From: Methanoculleus thermophilus
Lineage (GTDB): Archaea; Halobacteriota; Methanomicrobia; Methanomicrobiales; Methanoculleaceae
Direction of reading: 5' to 3'
DNA length: 64,000 nucleotides
NCBI RefSeq assembly: GCF_001571405.1
Contig: NZ_BCNX01000006.1
Coordinates: forward strand, 434,001 to 498,000
The notes under the pieces are model-generated. The model ran no database searches, had not been told where the DNA came from, and worked only from the letters and a program-made list of their open reading frames with translations. This document shows, piece after piece, positions 51,517 through 61,933 of this stretch (position 1 is the stretch's first letter; every line of letters begins with the position of its first letter). The position numbers were made by a program, and so were the translations under genes.

Positions 51517-52701
51517 TCACAGTCGGTCTTCGCCGATCTTTAAGACACGCATACAATACCGGTCGACACTGGTGATGAAGGCCGATTTCGCCCGAATTTC
51601 CCGGCCTTCGCCCCCATCTATATAATCGCGGAGAATGTAGTCCAGCGCTGTAATGTAGTAGTCTCGCGCGGATGCGATCTTCTTTGCCTCCTCAAAACAG
51701 AGATAACTCGCGGCCTTATGGTTGCACATGATCTCGAGCACGGTATCCAGCAGCAGGAGCGGGCATTTTGGAAATCCCTTTATAATCGCCAGTTTCCGAA
51801 AGTTCGCGTAAGGTTCTGGTTGCGCCCCGAGGATCGCAAGTTTCAAACCAGAATAGAGAGTGTCGTGATCGTTGGGATACTGTTGCAGCATCTGTTTGAC
51901 GATCGCGGCAGCCTCGCTTCCTTTGCGCAGTTCTATGCAGGTATCGAACGCCTCTGCGAGGAAGAATTTGTTGTCCGGGAACTGCTTTATGGCATGGCCG
52001 AGGAGTCGCTGGCGGTGCTCAAGGTCGTTCTCATGCTTTGTCTGCAGGATCCCGATGCGGTAAAGCCCCGATTCACTTGGGAACCAGGTGAGTGCCAGAT
52101 CGAACATCGACCAGAAGATCTGGTTCAGCCGGGTTCCTTTGCGGTCAAACACCCCCAGACGGTTGAGCGGGGGTCGAGACCGGGCGAGATACAGCATCTC
52201 TTCACGGGCACGGATCTCCATATCACTGGATTGGGCACCCTGCTCCCCGTTGACTGCCCGGGATTGGATATGGTAACAATAGGCAATTGCGGCGTTGATC
52301 CGTCCGTCATAATTTCTATGACGCATCAGATAGTCGGTCGCCAGGTGATAGTTGCCTGCGTCGAGCAGCCTGAGGGCCACGATCACATCGAGGGTTGTGC
52401 GCTCTCTCTTTCGCCGCTTCCCCCTCATGGCGTGCCGCAGAATCTTCTCGAAGTATTCGGCTGTTGGGGCTTCGCGCGTAGCGTTAATGACCGTACCGGT
52501 GATCGCATCGATGAAATCATCGTAGGCCCTATCGTCCAGGTTAGGAAAGGTTTTATCAAGCGTGGCGGTAACATGCCCGAAGAAGACTGGGAGATTTGCC
52601 TCAACCCGGGCTATGTTTTTTTCGATATAACTATTCATAGTTGCCTGAAGTTGCTCGAGTCTTCTATTCCCGGGCACCTTGGACCGCCATATGCCTTCCA
52701 T
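51517..52701 (-). CDS. Helical-repeat (TPR-like) protein of unknown function
   Basis: A 394-residue, nearly all-helical protein. Pairs of helices such as ALRLLDAGNYHLATDYLMRH and FFLAEAFDTCIELRKGSEAA resemble degenerate TPR repeats. The first 60 residues contain a separate helical region (ARVEANLPVFFGHVTATLD). There is no membrane segment or catalytic motif. An ATG at 52638 is an alternative start. A long frame on the other strand (51718-52710) is a shadow. It could be an adaptor protein; no neighbour gives a hint. Confidence 0.6.
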   Translation of the reverse strand: MEGIWRSKVPGNRRLEQLQATMNSYIEKNIARVEANLPVFFGHVTATLDKTFPNLDDRAYDDFIDAITGTVINATREAPTAEYFEKILRHAMRGKRRKRERTTLDVIVALRLLDAGNYHLATDYLMRHRNYDGRINAAIAYCYHIQSRAVNGEQGAQSSDMEIRAREEMLYLARSRPPLNRLGVFDRKGTRLNQIFWSMFDLALTWFPSESGLYRIGILQTKHENDLEHRQRLLGHAIKQFPDNKFFLAEAFDTCIELRKGSEAAAIVKQMLQQYPNDHDTLYSGLKLAILGAQPEPYANFRKLAIIKGFPKCPLLLLDTVLEIMCNHKAASYLCFEEAKKIASARDYYITALDYILRDYIDGGEGREIRAKSAFITSVDRYCMRVLKIGEDRL

Positions 52702-52869
52702 GTATTTTAGGAATGTTTAGCGAAAGATATCGTTTACTATATGTTCCTCTCCGGGTTCGTCCGGGATGCAGCCAAGTACGGTGTAAGAGATCCGCTCTCC
52801 TCCGTCCCCTCGCGGCACGCCAAAAGACAGAAGCATTGATTCACCCCGCCGGGAAATATTTCAGACGAT

Positions 52870-54525
52870 ATGGGTATGCAGTTTCTGGAGTTCGCTCAAA
52901 TCTGCGAGCACCTTGAGGGTATCTCCGGGCGCCTGGAGATGATCGAGCAGGTCTCCGCCGTCCTGCCCCGTCTCGACGACGAGGAACTTCCGATCTTCGT
53001 CCGCTTCATCATGGGCAGGGTCTTTCCCGACTGGAGCACCAAAAACCTCGGCGTGGGTCCAAACCTCCTCTACGACGCCGTGGCCTACGTCGTCGGGACG
53101 AAGAGGGGCGTGGTCAGGGAGGCGATCAACGCGGTCGGGGATGTCGGTCTCGCGGTCGAGCAACTCCTGGAAAAGAAGGAGCAGACATCGTTTTTCATCC
53201 AGGAACTGGACCTCTCCGAGGTCTATCACGCTTTCGAGCGGATGGCCGCCGCAGAGGGGCAGCGGTCGCAGCGGGAGAAACTCCGCATCGTGCAGGGCCT
53301 CTTTGGGAACGTCCGACCGCTCGAGGGACGTTATCTCGCGCGGCTGATGCTCGAAGAGCTCCGGATCGGCATGGGCGAGGGGAACGTCCGCGACGCCGTC
53401 GCCCGGGCATTCAATGTCGACGTCCGCCTGGTCGAGCATGCCCACCAGGCGATGAACGACCTCGGTGCGGTCGCCCTCCTTGCCCGGCGGGACCCGGAGG
53501 CGCTCTCCCGCGTCACGATCGAGCCCTTCCACCCGGTGAAGATGATGCTTGCCCAGGCCGGGACGATCGCCGCTCAGATTGCCGATCACGGCGAGGTTGC
53601 GGTCGAGTACAAGTACGACGGGAGCCGGTTCCAGTTCCATAAGGTCGGCAATCTCTCCCGGATTTACTCACGGAAACTTGAGGATGTCACGGGCAGCCTC
53701 CCGGATATCGTAAAGATCCTCTCGGAGGCAACCGACCATGACGTCATCCTCGACGGGGAGGTGGTCGCCGTCCGGGACGGCAGGCCCATGCCGTTCCAGT
53801 ACGTCATCAGGCGGTTCCGCCGTAAGCACGAGGTGAACTCGATGATGGAGAAGATCGAGCTCGTCCCGCGAGTCTTTGATATCCTCTACCTGGACGGCGA
53901 GACCCTGATGGATCGCCCCTTCGCCGAGCGGCGGAAGCTCCTTGAGGCGGTGCTCGCCGGATCATACGTTGCCCCGCAGTTCCGGGTGAGCGATCCCGCT
54001 GCGGCGGAGGCGGTCTACACCGAGGCGCTCGATCTCGGGCACGAGGGTGTGATGGTGAAGGTCCCGGACTCGCCCTACACCCCGGGCGTCCGCGGCCGCC
54101 TCTGGGTGAAGGTGAAGCCCGGTGTCGAGACCCTCGACCTCGTGGTCGTCGGGGCCGAGTGGGGCGAAGGCCGCCGGGCGGGGATGTTCGGCTCGTTCCT
54201 CCTCGCGGTTCAGGATCAGGGCCGGCTCCTCCCGGTGGGGAAGGTGGCGACCGGGATCACCGATGAGGTGCTTGCGGACCTCTATGCCCTCTTAAAGGAC
54301 AAGGTCATCGCCCACTCGGGAAAAGAGGTGACGCTTGAGCCCGAGGTGGTCTTTGAGGTGGGCTACGCCGAGATTCAGACGAGCCCGAACTATGCAAGCG
54401 GCTACGCGCTCCGGTTCCCGCGGTTTGTCCAGGTCCGCGTGGACAAGAGCGTCGAGGAGGCTGAGAGCCTTGAATCTCTCGCCGAGCGCTATCGGCAGCA
54501 GAAGAATGGGCAGGGGTCGCTCTAG
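52870..54525 (+). CDS. lig: ATP-dependent DNA ligase
   Basis: A 551-residue archaeal ligase that joins nicks in DNA and seals Okazaki fragments. An N-terminal helical DNA-binding domain spans residues 1-230. The adenylation domain carries the nucleophilic lysine in VEYKYDGSR (about residue 248), with the motifs [16 protein letters not shown] and HEGVMVKV. The C-terminal OB fold has WVKVKPG and ends in a charged helix. Length is normal for the family. The last four bases overlap the convergent nreA gene. Confidence 0.96.
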   Translation: MGMQFLEFAQICEHLEGISGRLEMIEQVSAVLPRLDDEELPIFVRFIMGRVFPDWSTKNLGVGPNLLYDAVAYVVGTKRGVVREAINAVGDVGLAVEQLLEKKEQTSFFIQELDLSEVYHAFERMAAAEGQRSQREKLRIVQGLFGNVRPLEGRYLARLMLEELRIGMGEGNVRDAVARAFNVDVRLVEHAHQAMNDLGAVALLARRDPEALSRVTIEPFHPVKMMLAQAGTIAAQIADHGEVAVEYKYDGSRFQFHKVGNLSRIYSRKLEDVTGSLPDIVKILSEATDHDVILDGEVVAVRDGRPMPFQYVIRRFRRKHEVNSMMEKIELVPRVFDILYLDGETLMDRPFAERRKLLEAVLAGSYVAPQFRVSDPAAAEAVYTEALDLGHEGVMVKVPDSPYTPGVRGRLWVKVKPGVETLDLVVVGAEWGEGRRAGMFGSFLLAVQDQGRLLPVGKVATGITDEVLADLYALLKDKVIAHSGKEVTLEPEVVFEVGYAEIQTSPNYASGYALRFPRFVQVRVDKSVEEAESLESLAERYRQQKNGQGSL

Positions 54526-55670
54526 AAATCAAAGAGCGTCTTCTGCGTCATAATCTCCGGGATAAGTCTGCTGTGGGACCGCCAGTGGGAGAAGCCGATG
54601 ATCCGCGAGGCAAGGTCGATTGCCTCCGAAAGACTCTCACACGGTGTCTTTTGGCCCCGCATGGCGTTCCGCGTCGCTTCCCGGACGACCCAGGTGCCGA
54701 GCGGCGCCCAGTACTCGCTCGTGACGTTTCTGAGCACAAGCACCCGTGCCGAGCGCTGCACGCTCTCCAGATACTCCGTGACCGCGAGGCGTGCCGAGTA
54801 GTAGGCCCCTGCGAGCGGGGAGTAGTCTGACTTGGTGAGATCTTCGCCGTCCCGGGCAATCGTCTCGCTCCCGCCGCCCCAGAGCGACTGTTTACCCCAG
54901 ACCTCGATCATCTCGTACTTCCAGTCTCCGGGGACGAGGATGCAGACGATATGATTCCCGTAAAGTGAGGCGGAGAAGACCTCTATCCCGCCAAGCGGTG
55001 GGTAACGGGCGATCTTCTTCTTGAGCTGCTTTGAGACCGTGTCGTCGACCGCCGTGATCGCCCAGCGGGTAGGAACGACGCGTCGCTTCTTCTCACTCCC
55101 GAGGAGGCCGGCGGTGAGGAGCTGGGTGATCCGGTAGACGTCGGTCCCAGAGGTGTGGAGGATCTCACAGGCATCTGTCGCACCGAGATCGGTATCGGAC
55201 GTCACCCGATCGACAGCCCGATCGACCCGGGCATTCCCGAGGATGTCCATCTTCTGGATGGCGCCGGTCAGCCCGACGGGTGCGATCGTCCCGTCGAACC
55301 GGAGGTCGAAGGAGACGGGTTTTGTGAACCGGACCTCCACGTCGAGGGGTTTGCTTGAAAGCGCAATCTCCTTCAGGTTCTCTGCAATCCTCATCGACTC
55401 ATCCGCGCCGCGGATCGTGCGGGCCCGGAGCACCACGATATCCTCGATCCCGAGGCCCTTCGCCACCCATTCCGGCGGGTGGTCGGCGTCGTCGATCATC
55501 AGCGGCCCCCCTGCGACCTTCGGGTAGCCGTAACTCCCCACAAAGACCGACGGCGCCGCCCCCTCGTAGTGGTCGCTCTGCTTAACCGAGAGCCTGGCGT
55601 AGAACCTGCTCATGATCGGGCAGCGCTCAAGCCCGCAGAACCCTCTCCCCTTGCACTCGGCGCACTGCAT
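54522..55670 (-). CDS. nreA: NreA-type DNA repair protein with PCNA-binding tail
   Basis: A 382-residue protein of the archaeal Nre family, which acts in DNA repair after alkylation damage. The N-terminus has a Cys-rich cluster ([16 protein letters not shown]), consistent with a zinc finger. The last residues QKTLFDF form a PCNA-interacting PIP box. The ATG at 55670 is chosen because GGGAGGA lies six bases upstream and the family starts here; the frame to 55742 is Arg-rich and spurious. It is convergent with the DNA ligase gene, another PCNA partner in archaea. Confidence 0.88.
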   Translation of the reverse strand: MQCAECKGRGFCGLERCPIMSRFYARLSVKQSDHYEGAAPSVFVGSYGYPKVAGGPLMIDDADHPPEWVAKGLGIEDIVVLRARTIRGADESMRIAENLKEIALSSKPLDVEVRFTKPVSFDLRFDGTIAPVGLTGAIQKMDILGNARVDRAVDRVTSDTDLGATDACEILHTSGTDVYRITQLLTAGLLGSEKKRRVVPTRWAITAVDDTVSKQLKKKIARYPPLGGIEVFSASLYGNHIVCILVPGDWKYEMIEVWGKQSLWGGGSETIARDGEDLTKSDYSPLAGAYYSARLAVTEYLESVQRSARVLVLRNVTSEYWAPLGTWVVREATRNAMRGQKTPCESLSEAIDLASRIIGFSHWRSHSRLIPEIMTQKTLFDF

Positions 55671-55672
55671 CT

Positions 55673-56707
55673 CTATTCCTCCCGGAGGTCCAGAACGACC
55701 CGCACCCTCCCGGCGAGAGCGCGGAGCGTCTCTTCGACCCAATCCTCCCAGCAGGTTGCCTGGAGGCTGCGGGCAGCCGCAATCTCCCGGCCGATATCGT
55801 CATCGCGGCCAGAGACGACCTCGACCACCACCGATCCCTGGGCATACCCGGGCTCGATGATGGCGTCGGCGTCCCCGTCGACCACCCCGAAGATGGGGAT
55901 GCCCGCGTGTGAGCAGATGTGGCCGCAGACTGCCGTGGTATCGTCGCCGATGGAGAGGACTCCGCAGACCTCTCCCTCAAGCTCGCGGTAGAGGGTATGG
56001 CCGCAGTGGTCGATGACCACGACTCGGCCGGAGCGGGGAGCGCGTTCGCCCGGACCGGGCGCCCTCCTTCGCACCGGCCCGCTCTTGCACCAGGCGGTCT
56101 GAAGGTCCGGTAGACCCGCCCGGAGGAGTTTCTCAAACCCGTGAGGCTTTGGGTCGAGGCCGGAGACGACCCATATGGTGCCGTCTTCGCTTGCAAGGAC
56201 GACGGTCTCTTCCGTTGCGGTCCCGATGACGATCCCGTTTACAAAGACCGCCTCTCCAGGTATACACCCGCGGATCTCCCGCACGCCCTCCCGCCGGGTC
56301 CGGGTGCTCGTTGCGTGGACGAGGGCGTAGCCCGTCCGCTCCGCGATTGCGGCCGCGAGCCTCTCATCGGCGTTGTCCCAGCAGTAGACTGTGCTGTCTG
56401 AGCACTCCACGTGGATGAGCCCCGCAAGACGTCCGGCGACGAGTTCGCCGAATATCCGCCCGGACTCCGGGGTCTTTCCCCGGTTGACCATGCACGCGGG
56501 CCCGGAGAGTGCGCCGAGGACCACGCTCGGGCGCTCGTCCGTACAGGTGGCCGGAAGCCCCGACTCCTCGGCAGCGGTCCGGGCCATAATCCCTGCGACG
56601 AGGACCTGCCGGGGGGAGAGGAGCCCGTTCAGCCGTTCGACGTCTCCGGCATCGAAGGCTTCGGGGCCGTGCACCACCATGACGAGGTCTGCCATTGAGG
56701 GATTCAT
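55673..56707 (-). CDS. DUF2117-like archaeal protein
   Basis: A 344-residue protein that resembles the DUF2117 family of methanogens. It starts with MVVHGPEAFDAGDVERL, which suggests a Rossmann-like N-terminal half, and continues with conserved-looking Cys residues (MVNRGKT, CSDSTVYCWDNADERLA). The C-terminal part contains VVIDHCGHTLYRELEG, SIGDDTTAVCGHICS and GIPIFGVVDGDAD. The GDDTT and VVDGDAD motifs suggest metal or nucleotide binding. The function is unknown. It lies two bases upstream of nreA, so the two are co-transcribed and may be linked in DNA metabolism. Confidence 0.65.
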   Translation of the reverse strand: MNPSMADLVMVVHGPEAFDAGDVERLNGLLSPRQVLVAGIMARTAAEESGLPATCTDERPSVVLGALSGPACMVNRGKTPESGRIFGELVAGRLAGLIHVECSDSTVYCWDNADERLAAAIAERTGYALVHATSTRTRREGVREIRGCIPGEAVFVNGIVIGTATEETVVLASEDGTIWVVSGLDPKPHGFEKLLRAGLPDLQTAWCKSGPVRRRAPGPGERAPRSGRVVVIDHCGHTLYRELEGEVCGVLSIGDDTTAVCGHICSHAGIPIFGVVDGDADAIIEPGYAQGSVVVEVVSGRDDDIGREIAAARSLQATCWEDWVEETLRALAGRVRVVLDLREE

Positions 56708-56738
56708 GCCGTAAAATTGGATCTTGTGGACTATCAGG

Positions 56739-57431
56739 TTACCGTCCCGACGTGTTGCTCTGGATGGGGAGGTAAGGAATCAATGAACTTGCGAGTTTTG
56801 CGATATCCATCGATTGCAGGACGACTTTACCCGGCCCCGTCAGCGTCGTCAGGAAGAGTCCTTCACCGCCGAAGAGGACGGTCTTTACGCCGCCGGCGAG
56901 CTGGATGCTGTAGTCGACGGTGCTCTCGAACCCGACGACGAGCCCGGTCTCGACCCGGACGACCTCGCCAGGTGCAAGCGTCATCTCCATGATGTCGCCG
57001 CAGCAGTGGAGGAAGACCTTCCCGGAGCCGGAGAGCCGCTGGAGGATGAACCCCTCACCGCCGAAAGCCCCGGATCTGAGGCGTTTGGTGAAAGCGATAT
57101 CGAGGTCGACGCCCTGTTCCGAGCAGAGGTATGCATCTTTCTGGGCGATGAACTCACCGCCGGAAAGATCGAGGTCGAATATCTTGCCCGGCACATTCCC
57201 GGCGAACGAGACGAACCCCTCCCCGCCCGTTGGAGTGAACTCGGTCATGAAGAGCCCCTCGCCGGTCATCATCCGTTTGAGCCCCTTAAAGAGTCCACCC
57301 TTCATGTTGGTGGTCATCTGCATGTTCCCGCTCATGTTGACCATGGCGCCGGCCTCGGCGCAGACGCTCTCGCCAGGAGCGAGGTGGATGGTCACCATCT
57401 GCAGGTTGTCTCCCGCTATAGTATACTGCAT
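56739..57431 (-). CDS. AIM24/TIGR00266-family protein
   Basis: A 230-residue all-beta protein with internal repeats of the AIM24 family: VTIHLAPGESVCAEAGAMV, then FLTTLTGPGKVVLQS near the end, with glycine-rich GGEGF turns. In yeast AIM24 is linked to mitochondrial organisation; the prokaryotic role is unknown. The ATG at 57431 matches the usual MQYTI start. Confidence 0.82.
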   Translation of the reverse strand: MQYTIAGDNLQMVTIHLAPGESVCAEAGAMVNMSGNMQMTTNMKGGLFKGLKRMMTGEGLFMTEFTPTGGEGFVSFAGNVPGKIFDLDLSGGEFIAQKDAYLCSEQGVDLDIAFTKRLRSGAFGGEGFILQRLSGSGKVFLHCCGDIMEMTLAPGEVVRVETGLVVGFESTVDYSIQLAGGVKTVLFGGEGLFLTTLTGPGKVVLQSMDIAKLASSLIPYLPIQSNTSGR

Positions 57432-57608
57432 GGAGATGCGTTTTTTGCCGTCGAACAATAGGTTTTCGGTTATCTTACAGAGAATTCTCCCAGTTCTCGC
57501 GGTTGTGCCGGACGGACCGGCGGCAGGACGGTAGAGCGCCTCTCCTCTCTCCCCTCCCGAGACCAGCCGGGAACCGGCTGTCCGTTCCGCCCCCTGCCGC
57601 CTGCCGTA

Positions 57609-57617
57609 AGGTATATC
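57609..57617 (+). promoter_or_regulatory. TATA box of the HNH-like gene
   Basis: AGGTATATC is centred 28 bases before the GTG at 57641. Confidence 0.5.
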
Positions 57618-57640
57618 TTTCCAGACTGGTATCTCCCCGT

Positions 57641-57925
57641 GTGGTTAGCGAGCGCGGAGTACAGATAACGGCGCCTTCGAAAGAGGTGTTTGCCGGGGGA
57701 GCGTACATAACAGACGAGACCATGCAGGCTGTTCTCGAGCGGCAGTGCCACCGGTGCGCCGGGTGCAACGCCCCGCTGGTGGCCGGGTCGACGCACTTCG
57801 ACTTCCGCGAACCCGTGATCTGCGGCGGCGCCCTCACGCCGGGGAACTTCGAGGCCCTCTGTCCGTTCTGTCACCAGAACAGGATGCGTCGGATCCGGGA
57901 GCGGTTTGCCGGCCGCAGAAAATAA
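57641..57925 (+). CDS. Small HNH-like zinc-binding protein
   Basis: A 94-residue protein with two Cys pairs: CHRCAGC near residue 36 and CPFCHQN near 74, and a HFDF segment between them. This arrangement matches small HNH endonuclease domains, where the zinc ribbon holds a beta-beta-alpha-metal nuclease site. The GTG at 57641 fits a leaderless transcript; the longer frame from 57503 is Arg/Pro-rich and unlikely. It is isolated, with no phage genes nearby, and the substrate is unknown. Confidence 0.6.
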   Translation: MVSERGVQITAPSKEVFAGGAYITDETMQAVLERQCHRCAGCNAPLVAGSTHFDFREPVICGGALTPGNFEALCPFCHQNRMRRIRERFAGRRK

Positions 57926-58180
57926 GTACCGATCGAGTTACTCACCCGGTCATGGTCTGTAGACGGAGTGTATCTGAGGTTGGTGTGTGGCGATCTACGA
58001 CGATGAGCACGGCGGGTGATCTGGCGGCGAGGTTTGCGCTCCCGGCCTCGCCCCCGGGAGGGGAATGGCGGTCCTCTACGATGAGGATGCTCGACGCCGT
58101 CGTCACCCCCGGGACGGCGGCCAACCTCGCGGCCTCGGTTGCCGTGACGACACTCGTGCTTCCCCGGATTCCGAACCGGT

Positions 58181-60022
58181 TCATCGCGGCGGTCGCCGGG
58201 TTTGCCGCTTGCGCGGTCCTCCAGAGGGGCTCCTGCCCCGCGCCGGGACGAGGCACTGCCACGCGTTCCCGATGAGGTCCTCTCTCCCGGCCGCCTGGAG
58301 CCCTTCGCAGACGAGCCCGTAGTTCTTCGGGTCCCGATAGTGCATGAGCGCCCTCTGGATTCTCTTCTCCCGGCCTTTCGGGACATGGACCTCCTCGAGG
58401 GTGAAGGGGTTTAGCCCGGTGTGGTAGATCGTCGTCGAGATGCTCATCGGCGTTGGCGTGAAGTCCTGGACCTGCTCGGTGTAGAGGCCCGTATCCCGGA
58501 CGTACTCGGCAAGTTCGACCATATCTTCGATCCGGCACCCCGGGTGCCCGGACATGAAGTAGGGAACGAGGTACTGCCGCTTCTTCTTCCCCTCCTGGAG
58601 GGCCTCGAACCGCTTCCTGAAAGCATCGAAGACTTCGCGGGAGGGTTTCCCCATGCAGGCACAGACCCGGTCCGAGATATGTTCTGGGGCGACCTTGAGA
58701 TGCCCGGAGACGTGGTGCTTGCAGACCTCTGCGAGATACTCTTCATCCTCCGGCCCGATAAGGTCGTAACGGATACCGGAGGCGATGAAGACCTGCTTCA
58801 CCCCCGGTATCTCCCGGAGCCGCCGGAGCAGGCGGAGTTGCTCTTCGTGGCTGCGGTCGAGCACGGTACAGTCGATGCAACGGCGATCCGGGCAGGTCCC
58901 GGCGGACTCCCACCGGCCGCAGTGGATCCCGTACATATTGGCCGTAGGCCCGCCGACGTCCTGGATGATGCCGGTGAACTCCGGCATCTTTGCGATCCGC
59001 TCCACCTCGCGGACGATCGAGTCCACGCTCCGGCTCTGGATGATCCGGCCCTGGTGATGGGTGAGGGCGCAGAAGGAGCAGGCGCCAAAGCATCCCCGGT
59101 GACTGACAATCGAGAACCTGACGGGCTCAAGGGCGGGGATGGGCTCGGTGTAGGAGGGGTGAGCCCTCCGGGTGTAGGGGTACTCGTAGATCCGGTCGAG
59201 TTCAGGGCCGGATAGGGGCTTTGCCGGAAGATTCTGGACGACGACGGTCTTTGGGTGCGGCTGGGCCACAGGCCTGCCGCGGAAGGGATCCTGCTCGTTA
59301 TAGTGCAGGGCGAACGCCCGTGCATAGGCGTACCGATCCTCCTTCACCTCCCGGAAATCGGGAAGGACGACGTAGCCTGTATGGTCCATGCCCCGCCAGG
59401 TTTTCAGGTCAACCCGGTAGGCGGTGCCGGGGATATCGGTGAGGGAGTGAATCGTCTCCCCGGCGGCGAGCCTCTCTGCAATCGTGACCACCTGGCGCTC
59501 GCCCATCCCGAAGACGAGGAGGTCGGCAGGGGCGTCGGCGAGGATGGACTGCCTGACCGAATCGGACCAGTAGTCGTAGTGGGCGAACCGACGGAGACTC
59601 GCCTCGATCCCGCCGATGACGATCGGCGTCTCCGGGAAGAGGGCGTGGATCCGGTCGGTGTAGACGAGGGTCGCCCGATCGGGCCGCAGAAGCCTCCCTC
59701 CGGGGGAGTAGACATCCGAACTCCGGCGTTTTAAGTTCGGCGTGAAGGCGTTCACCATCGAATCGACGTTTCCGGCCGAGACCGAGAAGAAGAGCCGTGG
59801 CTCGCCGAGGCGCAGGAAATCGGCATCGCTTCGCCAGTCCGGCTGGGCGATGACGCCGACGGAGTATCCTGCATCGACGAGCACCCGCCCGAGCAACGCC
59901 GTCCCGAAGGATGGGTGATCGACGTAGGCGTCTCCAGAGATGAGGATAATATCGAACCGGTCTATCCCGAGGCGCTCCGCCTCCGCAACCGTCATGGGGA
60001 GGAATTCGGGTTGATCGGTCAT
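58181..60022 (-). CDS. YgiQ-family radical SAM protein
   Basis: A 613-residue protein of the YgiQ family. The N-terminal cobalamin-binding-like domain (IILISGDAYVDHPSFG) is followed by GGIEASLRRFAHYDYW. The radical SAM cluster motif is GCFGACSFC near residue 315, with a further CPDRRCIDC cluster and HLKVAPEHIS. The reaction is unknown. The C-terminal 30 residues are a basic, Arg/Pro-rich tail. It is joined by an ATGA overlap to the DUF296 gene upstream. Confidence 0.88.
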   Translation of the reverse strand: MTDQPEFLPMTVAEAERLGIDRFDIILISGDAYVDHPSFGTALLGRVLVDAGYSVGVIAQPDWRSDADFLRLGEPRLFFSVSAGNVDSMVNAFTPNLKRRSSDVYSPGGRLLRPDRATLVYTDRIHALFPETPIVIGGIEASLRRFAHYDYWSDSVRQSILADAPADLLVFGMGERQVVTIAERLAAGETIHSLTDIPGTAYRVDLKTWRGMDHTGYVVLPDFREVKEDRYAYARAFALHYNEQDPFRGRPVAQPHPKTVVVQNLPAKPLSGPELDRIYEYPYTRRAHPSYTEPIPALEPVRFSIVSHRGCFGACSFCALTHHQGRIIQSRSVDSIVREVERIAKMPEFTGIIQDVGGPTANMYGIHCGRWESAGTCPDRRCIDCTVLDRSHEEQLRLLRRLREIPGVKQVFIASGIRYDLIGPEDEEYLAEVCKHHVSGHLKVAPEHISDRVCACMGKPSREVFDAFRKRFEALQEGKKKRQYLVPYFMSGHPGCRIEDMVELAEYVRDTGLYTEQVQDFTPTPMSISTTIYHTGLNPFTLEEVHVPKGREKRIQRALMHYRDPKNYGLVCEGLQAAGREDLIGNAWQCLVPARGRSPSGGPRKRQTRRPPR

Positions 60023-60468
60023 GGGAGTACCCGGTCAAAGACCGGCAGGTTGACGCCGGTCGCCTCGTCTGCGAGCCGCCGACCGGAGATGCCGAGGAAC
60101 TCCATGACGACCGCCTCGACGACGATGTAGACCTCCGCTTTCTCCCGGAGGCATCCGGCGAGCGAACGTATCCCTTTCCCCGCCGCCGCGTGCATGTGAA
60201 TCGACGGTCCATCCTCTCCCGGGTAGATGGTGGCGACCCCTAGGAGTTCCCAGCCGCCGAAGATCTCCTCTCCTCGTGGTGAGGGAGGGAGGACCGGTTC
60301 TTTTGGCCCCGTCACAATCTTTGCGTTCCGTACGGCGCCGAGGAAGTGGATCATGCCGTTCTGGATATTCATCGCCGCGACGAACCGCTCGATCTCCCTG
60401 ATGAAATCCTCGCCGTCGTCGATCCGGACGGTGAATACTCTGCCGACCTGTCCTTCTGAGTACTGCAT
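60019..60468 (-). CDS. PPC/DUF296-domain DNA-binding-like protein
   Basis: A 149-residue protein of the PPC (plants and prokaryotes conserved, DUF296) family. The pattern is GRVFTVRIDDGEDFI, NIQNGMIHFLGAVRNAKI, then a strand pair ending IHMHAAAGKG, where the two His residues bind zinc in relatives, and the trimer strands VYIVVEAVVMEF. It was called DNA-binding on account of plant AT-hook relatives; the archaeal function is unknown. AT-rich sequence near 60510 is its promoter. Confidence 0.85.
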   Translation of the reverse strand: MQYSEGQVGRVFTVRIDDGEDFIREIERFVAAMNIQNGMIHFLGAVRNAKIVTGPKEPVLPPSPRGEEIFGGWELLGVATIYPGEDGPSIHMHAAAGKGIRSLAGCLREKAEVYIVVEAVVMEFLGISGRRLADEATGVNLPVFDRVLP

Positions 60469-60598
60469 GATGGTGCAACTCCCGATAGATTGGTGGTGTC
60501 GTAAGGTATTATTAATGCCTGACCGGCCCGATCCAGGGATTCATATACCGCGGCCTTCAACCCTGTACTGCTCGCCCGCGGGCGGAGGTGTGACTTCG

Positions 60599-61771
60599 GT
60601 GGTCTGGTTCCGGGAGATCGAGTATATGCGCGGGTTTGCTGCCCTCGCCGTGATCGCCGTCCACATATCGATGAACTATACCCAGATCCCCACCGTGAAC
60701 CTGCTTGCTCTCCTTAACCTCTTTATCTACATCGCCGCTCACTTTGCGGTGCCGGTCTTCGTCTTCATATCCGGGTGGGTGCTTGCGGCGCGATACGCGC
60801 GTGAATATCCGGTCATGACGTTCTACCGGCGCCGGGCCCGGACGATTCTCCTCCCATATCTTTTCTTTACGGCTCTCTACCTCATGGTGAGGGTGGACGG
60901 CACGATCGGGTTTGCCGGAGTGCCTACACCCGGGAGGGTGGTTGAGGCCCTTCTGCTCGGGACCGCGGCCTATCACCTCTGGTTCTTTGTGCTGATCATC
61001 CAGCTCTACCTTCTTTATCCGCTGATTGCCCTGGGCTATGACCGGTTCGACCGGGCTGGAACCGGGCTCTGCCTCCTCCTCTTGCTCCTCATCGTCCAGC
61101 CTCTCTGGAATGCAGGGGCCCATCTGGTGGGGGGGCTGGCCGGTCCGGAGTGGTATACGGTCCTGATCCGACTCTTCCCCTCGCACCTCTTCTACTTCGT
61201 CCTCGGGATCCACGTCGCCCGGCATACGGGTCAGTTCCGGTCGACACTCCGGTCGCTGCCGACGATAGGGGTTCTTGCTGCAGCTGGCGGAGGGGCTCTA
61301 GTTCTTGGCGGCATGTGGGTAGCAAGCGCCCTCCTGTTGGGGAGCCTAACCAGCACAACGCTTGCGGTCTTCTGCATCTACCGCCTCCTCGAGCCCTTCT
61401 ACTATATCCCGGTCATCGCCGTGCTCGTCCTCGCGGCCTGGCGACTGGAGGGGGCAATCGGCCGGGTGAGCGCTGCCGCCCGGTCGTTTGGGGACTATTC
61501 CTACGGCATCTACCTCGTCCATCCACTCGTCATCGCCGCCGGTGCGAGCATCTTGTTCTCCCTTACGGGGCTGTCATGGGCGGACTGGCTCACCTACCCG
61601 GTGCTCTTCCTCGCGGCGGCAGCGGTGAGTTACGGGGTGGTGCGGGGGGCATCGAGGGTCCCGTACGCGGGGTATCTGATAGGAGAGTCACGGGGTTCAC
61701 GGGAGCCCGGTAATAGATCGTCTTCCCACCTGGCCGAGCGGGGAGATTTTGAGATCGATCTGCCGCGGTGA
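60599..61771 (+). CDS. Acyltransferase 3 family membrane protein (OafA/YrhL-like)
   Basis: A protein of about 390 residues with ten membrane helices. It opens FREIEYMRGFAALAVIAVHI with the catalytic His in helix one, and has the R-x10-H family pattern and WFFVLIIQLYLLYP. Such enzymes O-acylate sugars or polymers on the cell surface. The GTG at 60599 with GGAGG ten bases upstream is preferred. Upstream parts of the frame run over the promoter. The C-terminal 25 residues are hydrophilic. Confidence 0.82.
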   Translation: MVWFREIEYMRGFAALAVIAVHISMNYTQIPTVNLLALLNLFIYIAAHFAVPVFVFISGWVLAARYAREYPVMTFYRRRARTILLPYLFFTALYLMVRVDGTIGFAGVPTPGRVVEALLLGTAAYHLWFFVLIIQLYLLYPLIALGYDRFDRAGTGLCLLLLLLIVQPLWNAGAHLVGGLAGPEWYTVLIRLFPSHLFYFVLGIHVARHTGQFRSTLRSLPTIGVLAAAGGGALVLGGMWVASALLLGSLTSTTLAVFCIYRLLEPFYYIPVIAVLVLAAWRLEGAIGRVSAAARSFGDYSYGIYLVHPLVIAAGASILFSLTGLSWADWLTYPVLFLAAAAVSYGVVRGASRVPYAGYLIGESRGSREPGNRSSSHLAERGDFEIDLPR

Positions 61772-61933
61772 ACTACGATACTGTCGAGTCGGGGATCGAG
61801 GCCCCGGTCCGGGGTGACGCCGAGTTTCGGACGGCACGGCACCTCAATGGAGGTTGCCCGGTGGGTCTTGTAGCGCGGCCGATAACCTATAATATGGATG
61901 AAGTCGGTTGGGGGACGAAAGGAGATGGATAGC

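Noticed and set aside
51718-52710. 330-residue plus-strand frame opposite the helical-repeat protein
   Set aside because: It mirrors the minus-strand gene and has no family features. The minus-strand frame has the better helical pattern and start.
57952-58275. Possible small protein between the HNH-like and YgiQ genes
   Set aside because: An ATG and an AT-rich block exist, and one segment is hydrophobic, but the 3' third overlaps the YgiQ coding sequence and composition is shadow-like.
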